A stretch of 64,000 nt of DNA from Diabrotica undecimpunctata (taxonomy: Eukaryota; Arthropoda; Insecta; Coleoptera; Chrysomelidae): positions 77,516,021-77,580,020 of the forward strand of contig NC_092807.1 of NCBI RefSeq assembly GCF_040954645.1. Reading direction: 5' to 3'. Both the position numbers and the translations under genes were made by a program. Below the pieces are notes generated by a model. It searched no databases and had not been told where the DNA came from. It worked only from the letters and a program-made list of their open reading frames with translations. Position 1 is the first letter of the stretch. Each line of letters opens with the position of its first letter. Positions 22,409 to 36,400 of this stretch are shown here, piece by piece.

Positions 22409-25400
22409 ACCTACATATTTATTGTCAAAATCACTTTTCTGCTGTATCAAGTATCGTTTACTGGTATATGAATTTTGTTACGAATTTATCTTGTGTGCTG
22501 AACTCTATTAAATCTTTTACCGCGAATTGAAAAGCACCTTTATTTATAACATTTATTGTTAACGTTTAGTGGAATATTTTACGTTTATCTAAATAAGTAT
22601 TTACTATAGTGTATAATAGTTGTAATTTTATTTTACTATTTGTATCTATATAGGTATAATTTATAATATATGAATTTTCTTATATTATACAAAATCATCC
22701 TATTTGCGTAAAGTAATATTTATATGGCAATTAGTTGTAAAGTCATTAGTCTTTCCTGTCGTATCATATTTTCCTGATAATTTTTGTAGACAAGCGGTTT
22801 AGTTTATGTAATATAATATCCCCAATTCGTCTCATAATATTTAGGTTTCAAAACAGTTGTTACCTACGCTAATTCGTTCACCTTTTTTAAAGCACTTTGT
22901 CCAGTTTTCCGTGAAATCATACTTTACTTGTAGATTACCCCTTGTTAAATTAATTAATTTCTTAGGCAAGCCTTGTTCTGCCATAGTATTCTATAGTTTT
23001 ATTCTTATGATTATATCATGTGTTTGTTTAAAATCTATAAATAACTAGTTTAATGTTTTTTTCTGTATTCCCAACATTTCTCATTAACTGCCTAATAGTG
23101 AATAATTGATCAACGATTTATTAAGTTGTTCTAATTCCACACTAATGGTCTCCTATTTGATAGTTCACCTATTCACTCAATCGTTCCAGGTGTATTAGAA
23201 AAAATACTGTATATCCTAATTAGATATATATAGCTTATATATAGCTTTTACCGCTACAGTTTGTGCAGTACATTGTATCATCATTTTTGTGTATGGGTAT
23301 ACTTTTCAGAAAGTTGGTACTTGCTCTTACTTCTAAATTGACAGATCAGCTGTTTGACCGCCTGTACTGAACTTTCTTCTTCATTTTGCAAATATATATA
23401 AAAATTAATAAAAATCACTCTGAAATACCGTTGATTGAAATATTGGATATCCTATAATATTCAATCAACGGAAATATGTACTAAGATCACCGGGAGAATA
23501 TTATGTGTTATTTCTGGTTTCGTCATAATTGACACTGGAATTACTAACAGGAAAGTGCTCTCGCTTCCACATGTTTAAATTGATATATAGTACCAACAGA
23601 TGCTAGTCATATACCATCAGTACTAATAAAATGGAAACTATCAAATTAATGTCAATTTCATTAAAACACACCTCAAAATATTGACAACAAATTAAAAATC
23701 GCCTATGGGTTAAAAAAATTAAGAATTGTGAATAGAAATAGAGGAGACGTCCATAAAAGCAATAGAGTAGCAAAGCTCAAAGCATGAGAATAGTGCCTCG
23801 TACTTTTATATAGCAATTTGCTATCACATATTTTGAGATATAAAATCTTAAATTTAGATATTAGACATTCTTATTAAATGTATAATCTAATATGTAAGTC
23901 TGTTTATGTTTTACATACTTGGAAAACACTGAACAGCCAAATATTTATTATTTTATGTACTAGGTTCTAAAATAAGTGTACTCAAAACGAATAAAGATTA
24001 TCTACCAAGTATTTTATTCCAGTTTAATATGAAAGCATCAGATATAAAATATTATAAAAATTTCATCATAGGTGCAAATTTGAGAAAAAAACCAAATGAT
24101 AGAACATTTAGTGAAATCTAAATATCTTAGAATAGCTGTATCGAGCGAGGATGAGGTTGTTGATGAGTAAAAAAAAGACCTATCGCTGGGGAAGTGAGAA
24201 AGCAATTGGCAAAAGCAAAGAGCACTTTAATTACAATAAATGAAATATGCATTACAACCTATCATGATACACATATATTCGTACCGCAGAAACAAGACAA
24301 TTAATAAACACGTTAAGAGAATCTTAATAATAACCAAAATTTAAGTTTCAATACATAGAAGAAATAAGAATATACAGAAGATATACAGGATAAACAACAT
24401 TAAAATAGCTGCAAGAAAGAGAAAATAATGAATCAATCATATTAATGTAGAATAGCAGAGGACAAAGTGTTTGTCATAGCCTTGGACAAGTGCCCAATTG
24501 AAAAAAGAACACAGTCGTTCAAAAAAGACTGTACTTTAAAAAGAAGATAGAATAGGTTAAAAAAAATAAAGGCATAAACATGTATTTTCCTACTTTTTTA
24601 ATATTAAAAATACGTAAATAAAACCTTGAATTAAAATGTGACCTTTAATATCTGTGATAAACTCTGCGCTGATGTATGTAGTTGAAATTTTTTATACTTA
24701 TTTTAATTGTTTATTTTCTTATTATCCATATATGAGTTGTGACCGTTATCACAAACTTATTTATTTTCCACAAAGAGGCTCTTCAATACCTAAAATTATT
24801 ACTACACAAATCTGATTCGAAATATTGTCAAAAAGTAATACACAGCATGTAAAATTTAAATTTTTAATAAAAAGTAAAAGATTAGGCATTACTTACGGGG
24901 TTCAAAGAACGAGCCTTTACGAAGATTGAAGTACTAATAAGACTACCGCAATCGGGCATACCCCGGGTAATGATTACTTAATTAATCGGCTAATTCTTCA
25001 GTCACCCCTTTAATATGATTTTGTCAAATTGGTCCTTTTAAGGACCAACTATTCTTATAACCATGTCTATAACTGTTAAGGGCATATCTAGAGATAAAGA
25101 AACTTTACTTTACTTAAACTTATCAGACATATGCGCTAAACACGAATCTGGCGTATTTCTAGTGCAGAAGACACATATAGGGCCTAACCTAGGGTATTTG
25201 GTATTAAGCTGATTGCTGAAAACCATATTATAAATATAGACATGCTATCTTTGTCGGAAAAGAAGCAAAGAAAAACTTAAAGTAAGAAAGGAAAAACTAG
25301 TCAGCTGAAAGAACCTTTCAACGATATTGAGCTTGGATCCACCATCTACATATTAAATGAAAAATAATGCAACTACCGACATTGAGGATCTGAGCACAAA

Positions 25401-26270
25401 GCTAATTATGAAATCTGGAACAAAAAGACTACAATGGATTATCCGGATGATGAACAACTATATTCAAATTATGCAGATACCCAAAGTCTATAGATAAGAC
25501 AAAGTTGTTGCCTTGCTTAAACCTGGCAAAAACTCCAACGACCACAAAAATTATCGGCGAATATATTTATTTTGTCAGCTATTCAAAATATTTTTACACA
25601 AGATCATTAATATTGTTTCATCGATATTAGAAAAAAAACTCAAATTAAAAGACAAAAGTGGCTGTAGATAGTAAAGATCATGTACATCACAAATATAAAA
25701 TCTTACCCAACACAGCAAAGATGGGTACGAAAAATATCGGGTATCAGGGGTGGTATTTTTCAATATAAATGCCGCTTACGACACCTTAAATTACAGGATA
25801 TATCTCCAAAAACTATATGATATCCCCTTAGATAACTAACCCATTTGTATTATCTGCGTATGCCTACACAACAGAATATTTTTCATATCACTCAATGGTA
25901 TTGTAAGAATAGCAGATGAAGAACGGTCTCGCTTGGGGTAGCATAAAGACGCCTACACTGTATAACATTTACAAAAACGATCAACCCATACCGGTAGATA
26001 CTAGGACTTCTATTCTATAGATGATACACCTATTATTGCACAATAAAAATAAACTATGAATCAATTTTCAGCCAAAACTCCTGAAAAACTCATGTGTGCT
26101 ACTTCAATTTCCCTAACATAGACGTTTTACAAAACTGAACATCCAGTAATGTCATGAAATCGTTGAACTATAGACTTCCTATAAATTCCTTGAAAATAGT
26201 TTGTATCGCATGTGGTCATTCACAGATCATTGCTTAAAACTAAAAGGTAAATTGAGGACCAGAATTAGTA
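22409..26270 (+). repeat. Repeat body C, copy 2
   Basis: Near-collinear direct copy of 16690-20530 about 5.7 kb further on. Differences are scattered substitutions and short indels, for example loss of about 16 bases near 24665. No conserved ORF; includes the RT relic at 25340-26070. Confidence 0.85.
25340..26070 (+). pseudogene. Jockey-like RT relic, copy 2
   Basis: Second copy of the relic at 19580-20310 with the same order of damaged blocks, plus an extra stop where a glutamine codon is expected near 25497. Same ancestral insertion carried along by repeat duplication. Confidence 0.7.
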
Positions 26271-26696
26271 TTCTTCGCAAGCTTTTTAGCTAAAAATGAG
26301 GCGCACGTCCTTCCGCCCTACAAATTAACCATTATTTCTTGTTGTACACACTACTACCCATTTTAACACAAAAATATCTATTGTAGCACTTAACCATATT
26401 TATTTTGAGATAACCTTCTATCGAGATATCATATGTACTACACAAATAAGACCAGAACTAAAATAATAAAAAAACTTTATACAAGATATCGCAGAACATT
26501 GGATGAAATAAAAGCAGTTTTTATTAATCGGATGCTTACATAAAACGTACAAAGACACACTTACGTAAACAAAATATATTACGAAATTTCTGTAATTAAG
26601 AAAATAATGACTTCGGCATTGAACTAATAAAATTATATTAAATAAAAAAATAACGTTTTTAAAAATACAGAGAAAATAAAATTTTCTAATCAAGTA
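26271..26696 (+). repeat. Repeat arm A, truncated copy 3
   Basis: First 420 bases of arm A, following body C. It stops abruptly near 26696 where an inverted LTR end begins, marking a rearrangement breakpoint. Confidence 0.8.
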
Positions 26697-26900
26697 ATTA
26701 GTTTCATAAGAATTTCAATTTAAAGATAGTTTATTTTAAATTTACATTGGCTAGGTTAGACATATATGTGTGTTTAATAATAGATATAATAAAGATAATT
26801 TAAAAAAGTACTTACAAACTAATTCTTTGAGAACCGCGATAAAAACCCTATATTATAAAAAAATACTCATTGCTCATCATTCAAACAAACAATACATCAT

Positions 26901-26904
<4 letters not shown>
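26697..26904 (+). mobile_element. Inverted fragment of solo LTR
   Basis: Reverse complement of 1047-1253, almost identical, including the T-run variant seen in the first but not the second solo LTR. With the (AT)n and arm A that follow it forms an inverted copy of the window's first 1.25 kb. Confidence 0.85.

Positions 26905-26990
<86 letters not shown>
26905..26990. repeat. (AT)n microsatellite
   Basis: About 86 bp of AT dinucleotides, the longest tract in the window, at the centre of an inversion: C-A to the left, inverted A-C to the right. Confidence 0.95.
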
Positions 26991-26992
<2 letters not shown>

Positions 26993-27985
26993 ACGGCATA
27001 AAGTGGACTCCGCCCATGTTAAAATTCTGGTTCAATTGAGCTCCGTGGTCAAGTGGATACCGATATACGGAGCTCACTTGACCATTCCATAATATTGGTT
27101 CTGTCGATTCATCAACATGTATAGTTTAATAATTTATAAAAATTTTTTGGAGCCCGTAAATACCCCTGTATCATAAATGTATATCGTTTAGTTCACGTGT
27201 ATATATTATAGGGGTCGTACAGATCTTCTTCAATGTATATTTGAACCATACGTTTATCGGTTTAAGTAAGCTCTGAGAGTTTGGCAACTGTGTGATTATA
27301 CCGTATATTTTCAACATATATCCTGAACGGTTCATATGGGCTCCTTATTTTTATCTACTGTTCGTAGACAGTGTAATCTAATACGCATTACACTGAGTAA
27401 CAGAGGATATCTTATTACCTTTTATACCTACGTACTAAAAGGTAACTGGTTCTTTAAAAACAGGTATATAGATACAAAAGGATTTGGGCTTATTATTTAA
27501 TGGAATATTCGCTTTCATAGGAAATTTTTTTCTGCATTTTTAAAAATGTTGTTCTTTTATTTAATATAATTTTATTAGTTCAATGCCGAACTCGATGTTT
27601 TTTTTTAATTACAGAAATTTCGTAATATATTTTGTTTGCGTGAGTATGTCTTTGTACGTTTTATGTAAGCATCCGATTAATAAAAACTAATTTTATTTCA
27701 TCCAATCTTCTGCGATATCTTGTATAAAGCTTTTATATTATTTTAGTTCTGGTCTTATTTGTGTAGTACATATGATATCTCGATAAAAGGTTATCTCAAA
27801 ATAAATATGGTTAAGAGCTACAATAGATATTTTTGCGTTAAAATTGGTAGTGGTGTGCACAAAAAGAAAGAATGGTTAATTTGTCTAACAAGGTATATTC
27901 GGCAGCAAATGAATATAGTGCAAGCGTCTATGTTTTAAGGGCGGAAGGATGTGCACCTCATTTTTAGCTGACAAGCTTGCGAACA
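26991..27985 (-). repeat. Repeat arm A, copy 4 (inverted)
   Basis: Reverse complement of 1-994 at high identity, including the 60-bp segment absent from copies 2 and 3. Copies 1 and 4 are therefore the closest pair. Confidence 0.85.
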
Positions 27986-28219
27986 ATATTATTTCTGGTC
28001 CTCAATTTACCTTTTAGTTTTAAACAATAATCTGTGACTGACTCCGTGCGATACAAACTATTTTCAAGGAATTTATAGGGAATCTACGTTCAACAATTTC
28101 ATGACATTATTTAATGTTCAGTTTTGTGAAAGCGTCTATGTTAGGGAAATTGAAGGAGCACACACGAGCTTTTCAGGGGTTTTGGCTGAAAATTGATTCA
28201 TAGTTTATTTTTATTGTGC

Positions 28220-28850
28220 AATAATAGGTGTATCGTCTATATAATAGAAGTCCTAGTATCTACCGGTATGGATCGTTCGTTTGTGTAAATGTTATACAGT
28301 GTAGGTGTCTTTATGCTACCCCAAGCGAGACCATTCTTCATCTGATATTCTTACCATTGAGTGATACAAAAAATATTCTCTTGTGTAGGCATACGCAGAC
28401 AATCTAAGTGAGTTTGTTATCTAAGGGGATACCATATAGTTTTTGAAAAAATATTCTGTAAGTTAAGGTGTCGTAAGCGGCATTTAGATTGAAAAATACC
28501 ACCACTGATACCCGATATTTTTCGTACCCATCTTTGATTTAGTATTTGTGATGTACATCACTTTGAATAGCTGACAAAATAAAGATATTGGCCGATAGTT
28601 TTTGTGGTCGTTGGAGTTTTTGCCAGGTTTAAGCAAGGTAACAACTTTGGCTTGTCTCTAGACTTTGGGTATCTCCTAATTTGAATACAGTTGTTCATCA
28701 TCTGGATAAGCCATTGTAGTGTTTTTGGTCCAGATTTCGTAATAAGCTTTGTGCTCAGATCCTCAATGTCGGTATTTGTATTATTTTTCATTAAATATGT
28801 AGATGGTGGATCCAAGCTCAAAATCGTTAAAAGGTTCTCTCAGCTGACCG
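28220..28850 (-). pseudogene. Jockey-like RT relic, copy 3
   Basis: Inverted copy of the relic at 19580-20310; ORF 28558-28821 (minus) shares the DIEDLSTKLITKSG and KTLQW segments. Frame and length differ again, so no copy encodes a working RT. Confidence 0.7.
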
Positions 28851-29839
28851 GTTTTGTCCTTTCTTACTTTGTGTTATTCTTTGCTTATTTTCCGATAGAA
28901 ATAGTATGTCTATATCTATAATGTGGTTTTCAGCGATCAGCTATATACCAAATACCCTAGGTTAGGCCCTATATGTGTTTCCTGTACTAGAAATTAGTCA
29001 GATTCATGTTTAGCTCATATGTCTGATAAGTTTAAGTAAAGTAAAGTTTCTTGATTTTTAGAGAGGTATACCCTTAACAGTTATAGACATATGTTATTAG
29101 AATAGTTGGTCCTAAAAAGGACCAATTTGACAAAATCATATTAAAGGGGTGACTGAAGAATTAGCCGATTAATTAATTAATCATTACCCGGGGTATGCCC
29201 GATTGCGGTGGTCTTATTAGTACTTCAATCTTCCTAAAGGCTCGTTTTTTAAACCCCATAAGTAATGCGTAATCTTTTACTTTTTATTAAAAATTTAAAT
29301 TTTACATACCGTGTATTATTTTTTGAAGATATGTCGAATCAGATTTGTATAGTAATAATTTTAGGTTCTAAAGAGCCTCTTTGTGAAAATAAATAAGTTT
29401 GTGATATCTGTCACAACTCATATATAGATAATAAAAAAATAAACGGTTAAAATAAGTGTAAACAATCTTAACTACATATATCGGCGCCACTGTTCAGGTG
29501 ATGGGTTTATCACAGATATCAAAGGTTACATTTTAATTCAATGTTCTATTTACGTATCTTCAATATTAAAAAAGTAGAAAAAGACATGTTTATGCTTTTA
29601 TTTTTTTAAATCTATTCTATTTTATTTCTAGAGTTCCGTCTTTTTTGAACGACCTGTGTTCTTTTTTCAATTGTACACTTGTCCAAAGTCATGACAAATA
29701 CTCTATCCTCTGCTATTCTACATTAATATGACATTCATTATTTTCTCTAAACACTCTGTCCTCTGCTATTCTACATTAATATGACTGATTTATTTTATAT
29801 TTCTTGCAACTATTTTAATGTTTATCCTGTGTATCTTCT

Positions 29840-30814
29840 TCTTCTTCTACTTTTTCTTTTTATATAGACATAACTCTGTCTGTTTTTCAATGTGCCTCCA
29901 GTAAGTTGCCTTTCCATCGTTTTCGTGGTCGTCCTACTGATCGTCTTCCTATGGGTTAACCGTCTCTTGCCGTCTTTGTTGTTTTATTTGTTGTTATTCG
30001 GCTTATATGATCGTTTCATTCTACTCTTCTATTTCTTAACCAGTTCTTGATATTCTTCACCTTGCATCTACGTCGTATATCTGTACTTCTAGCTCTGTCC
30101 CATAGTGTCTTATCATCAATTTTTCTAAGTGTTTTCATCCCTGCTGTTTTATATCCTTTTTGTCCTCTCTGTGTCAGATCTTGTTTCTGCCGCGTATGTC
30201 ATTATTGGTCTGATGACTGTTTTGTAAATTCTGCTTTTCGTTTCTTTCCCGATATTTTAATTTCTTCATAATGTTTCATTTAGGCAGCCTGTGGCTCTGT
30301 TTGCTCTATTTACTGGGTCTTCAACTTTAGTTTCGAGCTTTCCGTAGCTAGATAATGTGATTCCTAGATATTTAAGCTCTAACACTTGTTCTATTATATG
30401 ACCTTCCAGCTCCAATTAACATCTTAGTAAATTTGCTGTTGTAACCATGCATTTTGTCTCTTTTGGGGAAATTAACATATTAAATTTTCTGGCGGTTATA
30501 TGAAATTGGTGCAGCATACGTTGTAAATCATTTTCACTTTGAAAGAGTAGTATTGCGTCGTCTGCACAGCAGATTATTTTAATTTGTTTTTCTTCCATTT
30601 GGTATCCTTTTTTAGTTCTTATTTTTTATTATTTCATCCATGATCAGGTTGAATAATAGAGGACTCAGGTAATATCCCTGTCTTATCCCATTGTCACCTT
30701 TATTAGGGTCGGTCACCTTTTATTGTGTTGTTTTGGTATATATTTTCGATCGTTTTGATTTTTCCTAGAGGTATCTCTCTTGCGTACAATAAGGGGATAA
30801 CGTTTTTTTAATTT
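29840..30814 (-). mobile_element. 5'-truncated non-LTR fragment with 11-bp TSD
   Basis: A 975-bp insertion in body C bounded by GTGTATCTTCT at 29829-29839 and 30815-30825. On the minus strand it ends in a GAAGAAGAAG tail beside the left TSD, as in target-primed retrotransposition. It encodes a CADDAILLFQSENDLQRML segment (RT catalytic box, 30416-30598) and a GRPRKRW-like C-terminus near 29935. Its 3' end belongs to the same family as the fragment inside the Polinton at 47880-48520. Confidence 0.85.
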
Positions 30815-31077
30815 GTGTATCTTCTGTATATCATTATTTCTTTTGTGTATTAAAAATTAAATTTTGGTTATTATTTCTTAAGATTCTCTTAAAGTGTTTA
30901 TTAATTGTTTTGTTTCATGTGTATCACGATATGTGTGTCATGATAGATTGTAATGCATATTTCATTTAATGTAATTAAAGTGCTCTTTGCGTTTGCCAAT
31001 TACTTCCTCACTTTCTCAGCGATAGGTCTTTTTTTCCTCATCAATAACCTTATCCTCGCTGGATACAGCTATTTTAA

Positions 31078-33489
31078 CCCTCTATAGCCCCGTGTGTACT
31101 CAAGGCAACAAAGGAGTTTTTGATTCAGAAAACTTTTTTAAAACAATTTCCGACTCTAGTATGCCCTCTGTTAATTTCAGGCAACATTTGGTTATACATT
31201 TTAATACACTCTATGAACCTATGACGAAACCTATATGGAAATGTTTAACAGTATGTCAAATGGACATGACTGCCCTATTAGTTTGTATTTTCGATCGTGA
31301 TTTATTGTTATAAATTGTGTACAATTTATATAAAAATACATACAGAGGCATTATATCAGCATTTAGATATTGAATATCGTTGACATTTGTTTATTTTATT
31401 GTGTTGTTTCAGTACCGTGATAAAAAACAGGTATGTTGCTTTGAATCCACACTGGACCATATTATTTTAAATTATTTCTTTAAGATGGATACAAAAACGT
31501 TCTACGGGAAAAGCAGTAAATATTCGAGGAATCCAAAGACTCTGACTTTGATAGTGATAATAAGAAAGTGTTAATGAATTTTCCAGGTACTCAGATATCA
31601 ATCGATCCAGGATCAAATAAAATGAAAAATGAAGATGATTTGTACGAAGCAAATTTAGACCGGGATACCAATTTAGATTTAGACCAAGATGAAGATGAGG
31701 GCGATACCGATAAAACAGAAAAACACACTGAACAAAATGTTCTCAAAAGGTCAAAAATGATCGTAAAAAACATTCAGTGGAAGAGTGGTTCCCGAACAGT
31801 ATTTCCAATTCCAGAATGGAAAGGTAATTTGCCAACATGCAAATTATTAGAACCGGAATCCCCTCTACATTATTTTAAAAAGATGATATCTACCAATATG
31901 CTGGAAAACATAGTAGAACAAAGTAATTTGTATGCACTGCAAAAGAATATAAATAAACCATTGAATATGACACTAGCAGAATTAAACCAATTTATTGGAT
32001 CTGTTCTACTGATGTCAATATATGGCTTGCCAAGGACAAGATCATTTTGGCAGAACGAAACACGTATTGCTCAAATAGTCGATACTATATCTAGGAATCT
32101 AGATATAGAAGAAATAAAAACTAAAATGCATTTCAATAATAACGAAAATATGGTCAACAATAATGATAAGTTATACAAAATTAGACCATTCATCAACGGT
32201 CTATTTCAAAATTTTCAAAGTATTCCAATGAGTGAAAAATTGTGTATTGATGAACAAATGATACCATTCAAAGAGGCACATTCTTTAAAACAATATATGA
32301 AGAACAAACCCAAAAAATGGGGATTTACAAGGCATTTGTTTTGTGTGATAGCAATGGTATTGTTTATAACTGGGAATTATATACAGGAACTGTTAAACAT
32401 CCTCTTCATTTACCTAATGTAGACACCAGCGGTAATGTAGTAATAAGATTGTGTGAGATAGTCAAACCAAACAAATACTATAAAGTATATTTTGACAACT
32501 GGTTCAATAGCATTCAGTTGCAGATTGAAATGGAAAAACGTAGACTGCAATGTTTGGGAACTGTTCTTCCAAACAGATTGCCTTATTGCCATTTTTCTGA
32601 TGACAAGAATATGAAGAAACAGGGCAGAGGTACTGTAGAAGAAAAGCACGCTACAGTAGATGGCATAAGACAAACAGCGTTAAAGTGGTACGATAATAAA
32701 CCGGTTCATTTGCTTAGTACATTTGTTGGTTCTGAGCCTACTTCGTTAGTCAAGAGGTGGGATAAGAAACAAAAATCAAGACTTATTGTATGCTGTCCAA
32801 ATTCAGTGCAATTTTATAATAAATTTATTGGAGGTGTCGATCTTATGGATTCACTAATTGCTCTTTACCGAACAGACATAAGATCTTAAAAGTGGTGTCC
32901 AAAAATATTTTTTCACCTTCTGGATTTAGCTGTTGTTAACAGCTGGTTGTTGCATCCTCGTGATTGCGATTACTTTGAAATTAAAAAGAAAAACCAGTTG
33001 CCTTTGTTACAGTTTAAGTCCCACTTATGTGGCGTACTGTTAGCAAGCAATGACCAGATCAAAAATAAAGGACGTCCCAGGCTCAGTGAAATTGAGAATG
33101 AAATTGTAAAAAAACAGAGGAGAGGAACTACTGCTATTGTACTACCAAAGGAAGTTAGGCTTGACTAAACCTTCCACTGGCCAGTAATTTCTGAAAAAAA
33201 GGGAAAATGCAAAAAACCAGGATGCTGTTATACTTCTAAAGTAATGTGCGATAAATGTAAAGTTGCTTTATGTTTTACAACTACAAATATTTGTTTTTTT
33301 GAATGGCATAATAAATAAGTATATAACTTGTTTCGTTAGTTTTTGCTAAACACTCCCAAAACTCTTCCCAAACGAAATTTAAAAAATCTAAAAAAATTAC
33401 TAGTTGTTGTAAATGGATATTTGAGCACATATACAAATTAAAACATTTTATAAACAAACAAGTTTACAAAAAAGTCGGGCAATAGAGGG
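31078..33489 (+). mobile_element. piggyBac-type DNA transposon
   Basis: A 2412-bp element with short terminal inverted repeats: CCCTCTATAGCCC at the left and, reversed, CCCTCTATTGCCC at the right. It is flanked by TTAA (31074-31077) and CTAA (33490-33493), the TTAA target duplication with one base changed. The uninterrupted repeat at about 18385 reads AAATATCTTAGAATAGCTG, giving a near-empty site. It carries one damaged transposase gene. Confidence 0.92.
31485..33318 (+). pseudogene. piggyBac transposase (disrupted)
   Basis: Cuts and pastes DNA at TTAA sites. The likely start is the ATG at 31485 (MDTKTFYGK). The N-terminus is acidic; the core holds the three aspartates of the family: CIDEQM (near 32250), YFDNWF (near 32490) and GGVDLMD (near 32840). 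A C-terminal cysteine-rich region (33220-33310, with CKKPGCC and CDKCK) is the zinc-binding DNA-binding end. Damage: frameshifts near 31540 and 32330 and stops at 32887 and 33166, so no full protein can be made. Catalytic residues survive, suggesting moderate age. Confidence 0.92.
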
Positions 33490-36400
33490 CTAATATATTT
33501 ATATTTCACTATATGCTCTATCATTTGGTTTTCATTTCAAATTTGCACCTATGACGAAATTTATAATATGTAAGATCTGGTGCTTTCATATGAAACTGGA
33601 ATAACCCACTTGTTAGATAATATTTATTTGTTTTGAGTACACTTTTTTTAGAACCTAGTATATAAAAAAATAAATATTTGTCTGTCAACATATTTCTATA
33701 TAAAAGTACGAGGCACTATTCTCATGCTGTGAGCTTTGCTGATTCTGTTACTTTTATAACGCTTAAGCTATTTTAAATTTATTGTCAATATTTTTGAGGT
33801 GTGTTTCCTTAAATGATCATTTTTAAGGTTAGTACGTTTGATTAAATGAAATTGACATTAATTTGATAGTTTCCATTTTATTAGTGCTGATGGTATATAA
33901 CTAGCATCTGTTAACTAGCATCAACATAAATTGATATACTATATATCAATTTCAACATGTGGAAGTGAGAGCACTCTCTTGTTATTAATTTCAATGTTAA
34001 TTTTTACGAAACCAGAAATAACCCATAATATTCTCCCCGTGTGATCTTAGTATTTCCGTTGATTAAATAGTATAGGGTATCCAATATTTCAATCAACGGT
34101 ATGTCAGAGTGGTTTTTATCAATTTTTATATATATTTGCAAAATGAAAAAGAAAGTTCAGTACAGGCAGTTAAACAGCTGATCTGTCAATTTAGAAGTAA
34201 GAGCAAGTACCAACTTGCTGAAAAGTATACCCATACACAAAAGGAATAATAAAATGTACTGCACAAACTATAGCGATATTAGCTATATATAAGCTATATC
34301 TCTATTAATAATTAGGATATACAGTATTTTTTCTAATACACCTGAAACGATTGAGTAAATAGGTGAACTATAGAGTAGGTGAATATTAGTGTGGAATTAG
34401 AAAAACTTAATAAATCGTTGATCAATTATTCACTATTAGGCAGTTAATGAGAAATGTTGGGAATACAAAAAAAAAACATTAAACTAGTTATTTATAGATT
34501 TTAAACAAGCACTGATATAATCATAAGAATAAAACTATGAAATACCATGGCAGAAAAGAAAACTGTCGTCTTATTTTCAAATGTACATTGATTTCAAACA
34601 GGACGACTCCATTCCAAACTCTATTTAAAAAGTAAAATCAATAAACAGATAATTATATACATAAAGATTATACAAATCCCAAATATTGGAAAACCTAAAT
34701 ATGCGTGGTCAAAATATTAAAAATCAAAGTGCTTTAAAAAGTGAATGAACTCGCCTAACAGCTGTTTTGAAAACAATATATTATGAAACGAATTGGGGAT
34801 ATTATATTACACAAACTAAACCGCTTGTCTACAAAAAAATCAAGAAAATATGATACGACAGGAAAGGCTAATGACTTTACAGCTAATTGCCACATAAATA
34901 TCAATGTAACGCAAAAATACTTATTTAGATAAACGTAAAATGTTTGACTAAACGTTAACGAAAAATGTTAGAAATAAAGGTTAAAACATGCTTTTCAATT
35001 CGCGGTAAAAGATTTAATAAAGTTCAGTATACAGTATAAATTCGTAACAAAATTCATATACCAGTAAACGGTACTCGATACAGCAGCAAAGAAATTTTGG
35101 CAACAAATATGTAGGTTGTACTTTACCCCATTGGAATCATAGTACCCGCTATGGAAAATGGTGTATTCTTTGACATCCAGCAACCACAAATGTGAAATTA
35201 GGAAAGATTAATGTGAAATTAGGAAAATTCAATGAACCGTTGATCAAATATTCATTATTATATACTTAATGAAAAATGTTGGGAATAAAAAAAACATTAA
35301 GCTAGTTATTTATAGATTTCCAACAAACATATGATATAATTATAAGATTGTAATTAAAATGCTATGGAAGAACTAGGCATACATAAGAAAATTAACTGCC
35401 AACTTACTTTCAAATGTCCAGTGACCTCAAACAGGAAGATGCCCTGTCTCCAATCGTGTTTACCATCGTTTTGGAGAGCTTCTCCCGGAAAGCAAATACA
35501 GAAAATCTCACAGTTTAATAATTAAGGTCCTCATATTATACGGACCTTCGACGATGAGTTTAATATAGTAGCGAAAATAATTATTAGTAAGCAAAAAACA
35601 TTAATACATTCAATAGAAAAAAGCGCAAAAAAGGGTCCTCCAAATCAACGATAATAAAAAAAAAATATATGGCTATCACTTTGAAATGTTTTATCGGTCT
35701 AAATATTTGGAATTTAAGAACACTTTTAACAAAAACACTACAAAAGAGAATAACAACAGAATACAAGCTGGCAATTGCTAAGTTTTAAGCAAAAAAATTA
35801 AATCCAAAAATAAATCCCGCAGTAAGAAAAATAAGAATCTACGTATGTAAGTAAAACACAAACAATGAAAAAATAAAATAAGAGTCGAGTGAGCGTCGCA
35901 GAAAGAAATATATAATTCTGTTATGAATAAGATGACAAATCAATACAAAGTGCAAAACAATAACTTTAGAGTTGAGATTTAGTTTCTTGTACGCCGGTGC
36001 AATTTTTATATACCTGTTTGACCTTAGCATTAGTTCCCGGTCGTAAAACACTTCTGAGGGCTTTTCTAGCAATCCTGATCTAATTAATACCTGAGTTTTA
36101 CTTACATTGTTTTATATATCCTGATTTTAGTAGTTCGCATTACATTTCTGGATTTAAAAGTGTTATGAGGTGATACATATATCAGTTTGCTACCTGAATG
36201 TTCCCTTTTATCTCTTATGTGACAACGTTATCTGCGATATCTAAAACGCCCCAATTTTTCAAAATTATATGGGTCTATTGTTACGTTATATGCTCTATTC
36301 TACATCATCTCTTTTGTCTGTTAATAAATATTTATTTGGTTTTATCGTTACTATTATACCGTTTTTTTTTGCTGGTAATAGCATTATTCTATAGTATTCT

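Noticed and set aside
20679..26693. 91-codon minus-strand ORFs (20679 and 26418) as a membrane protein family
   Set aside because: Hydrophobicity comes from AT-rich codons; substitutions between copies change amino acids freely and the other two arm A copies do not keep the frame.
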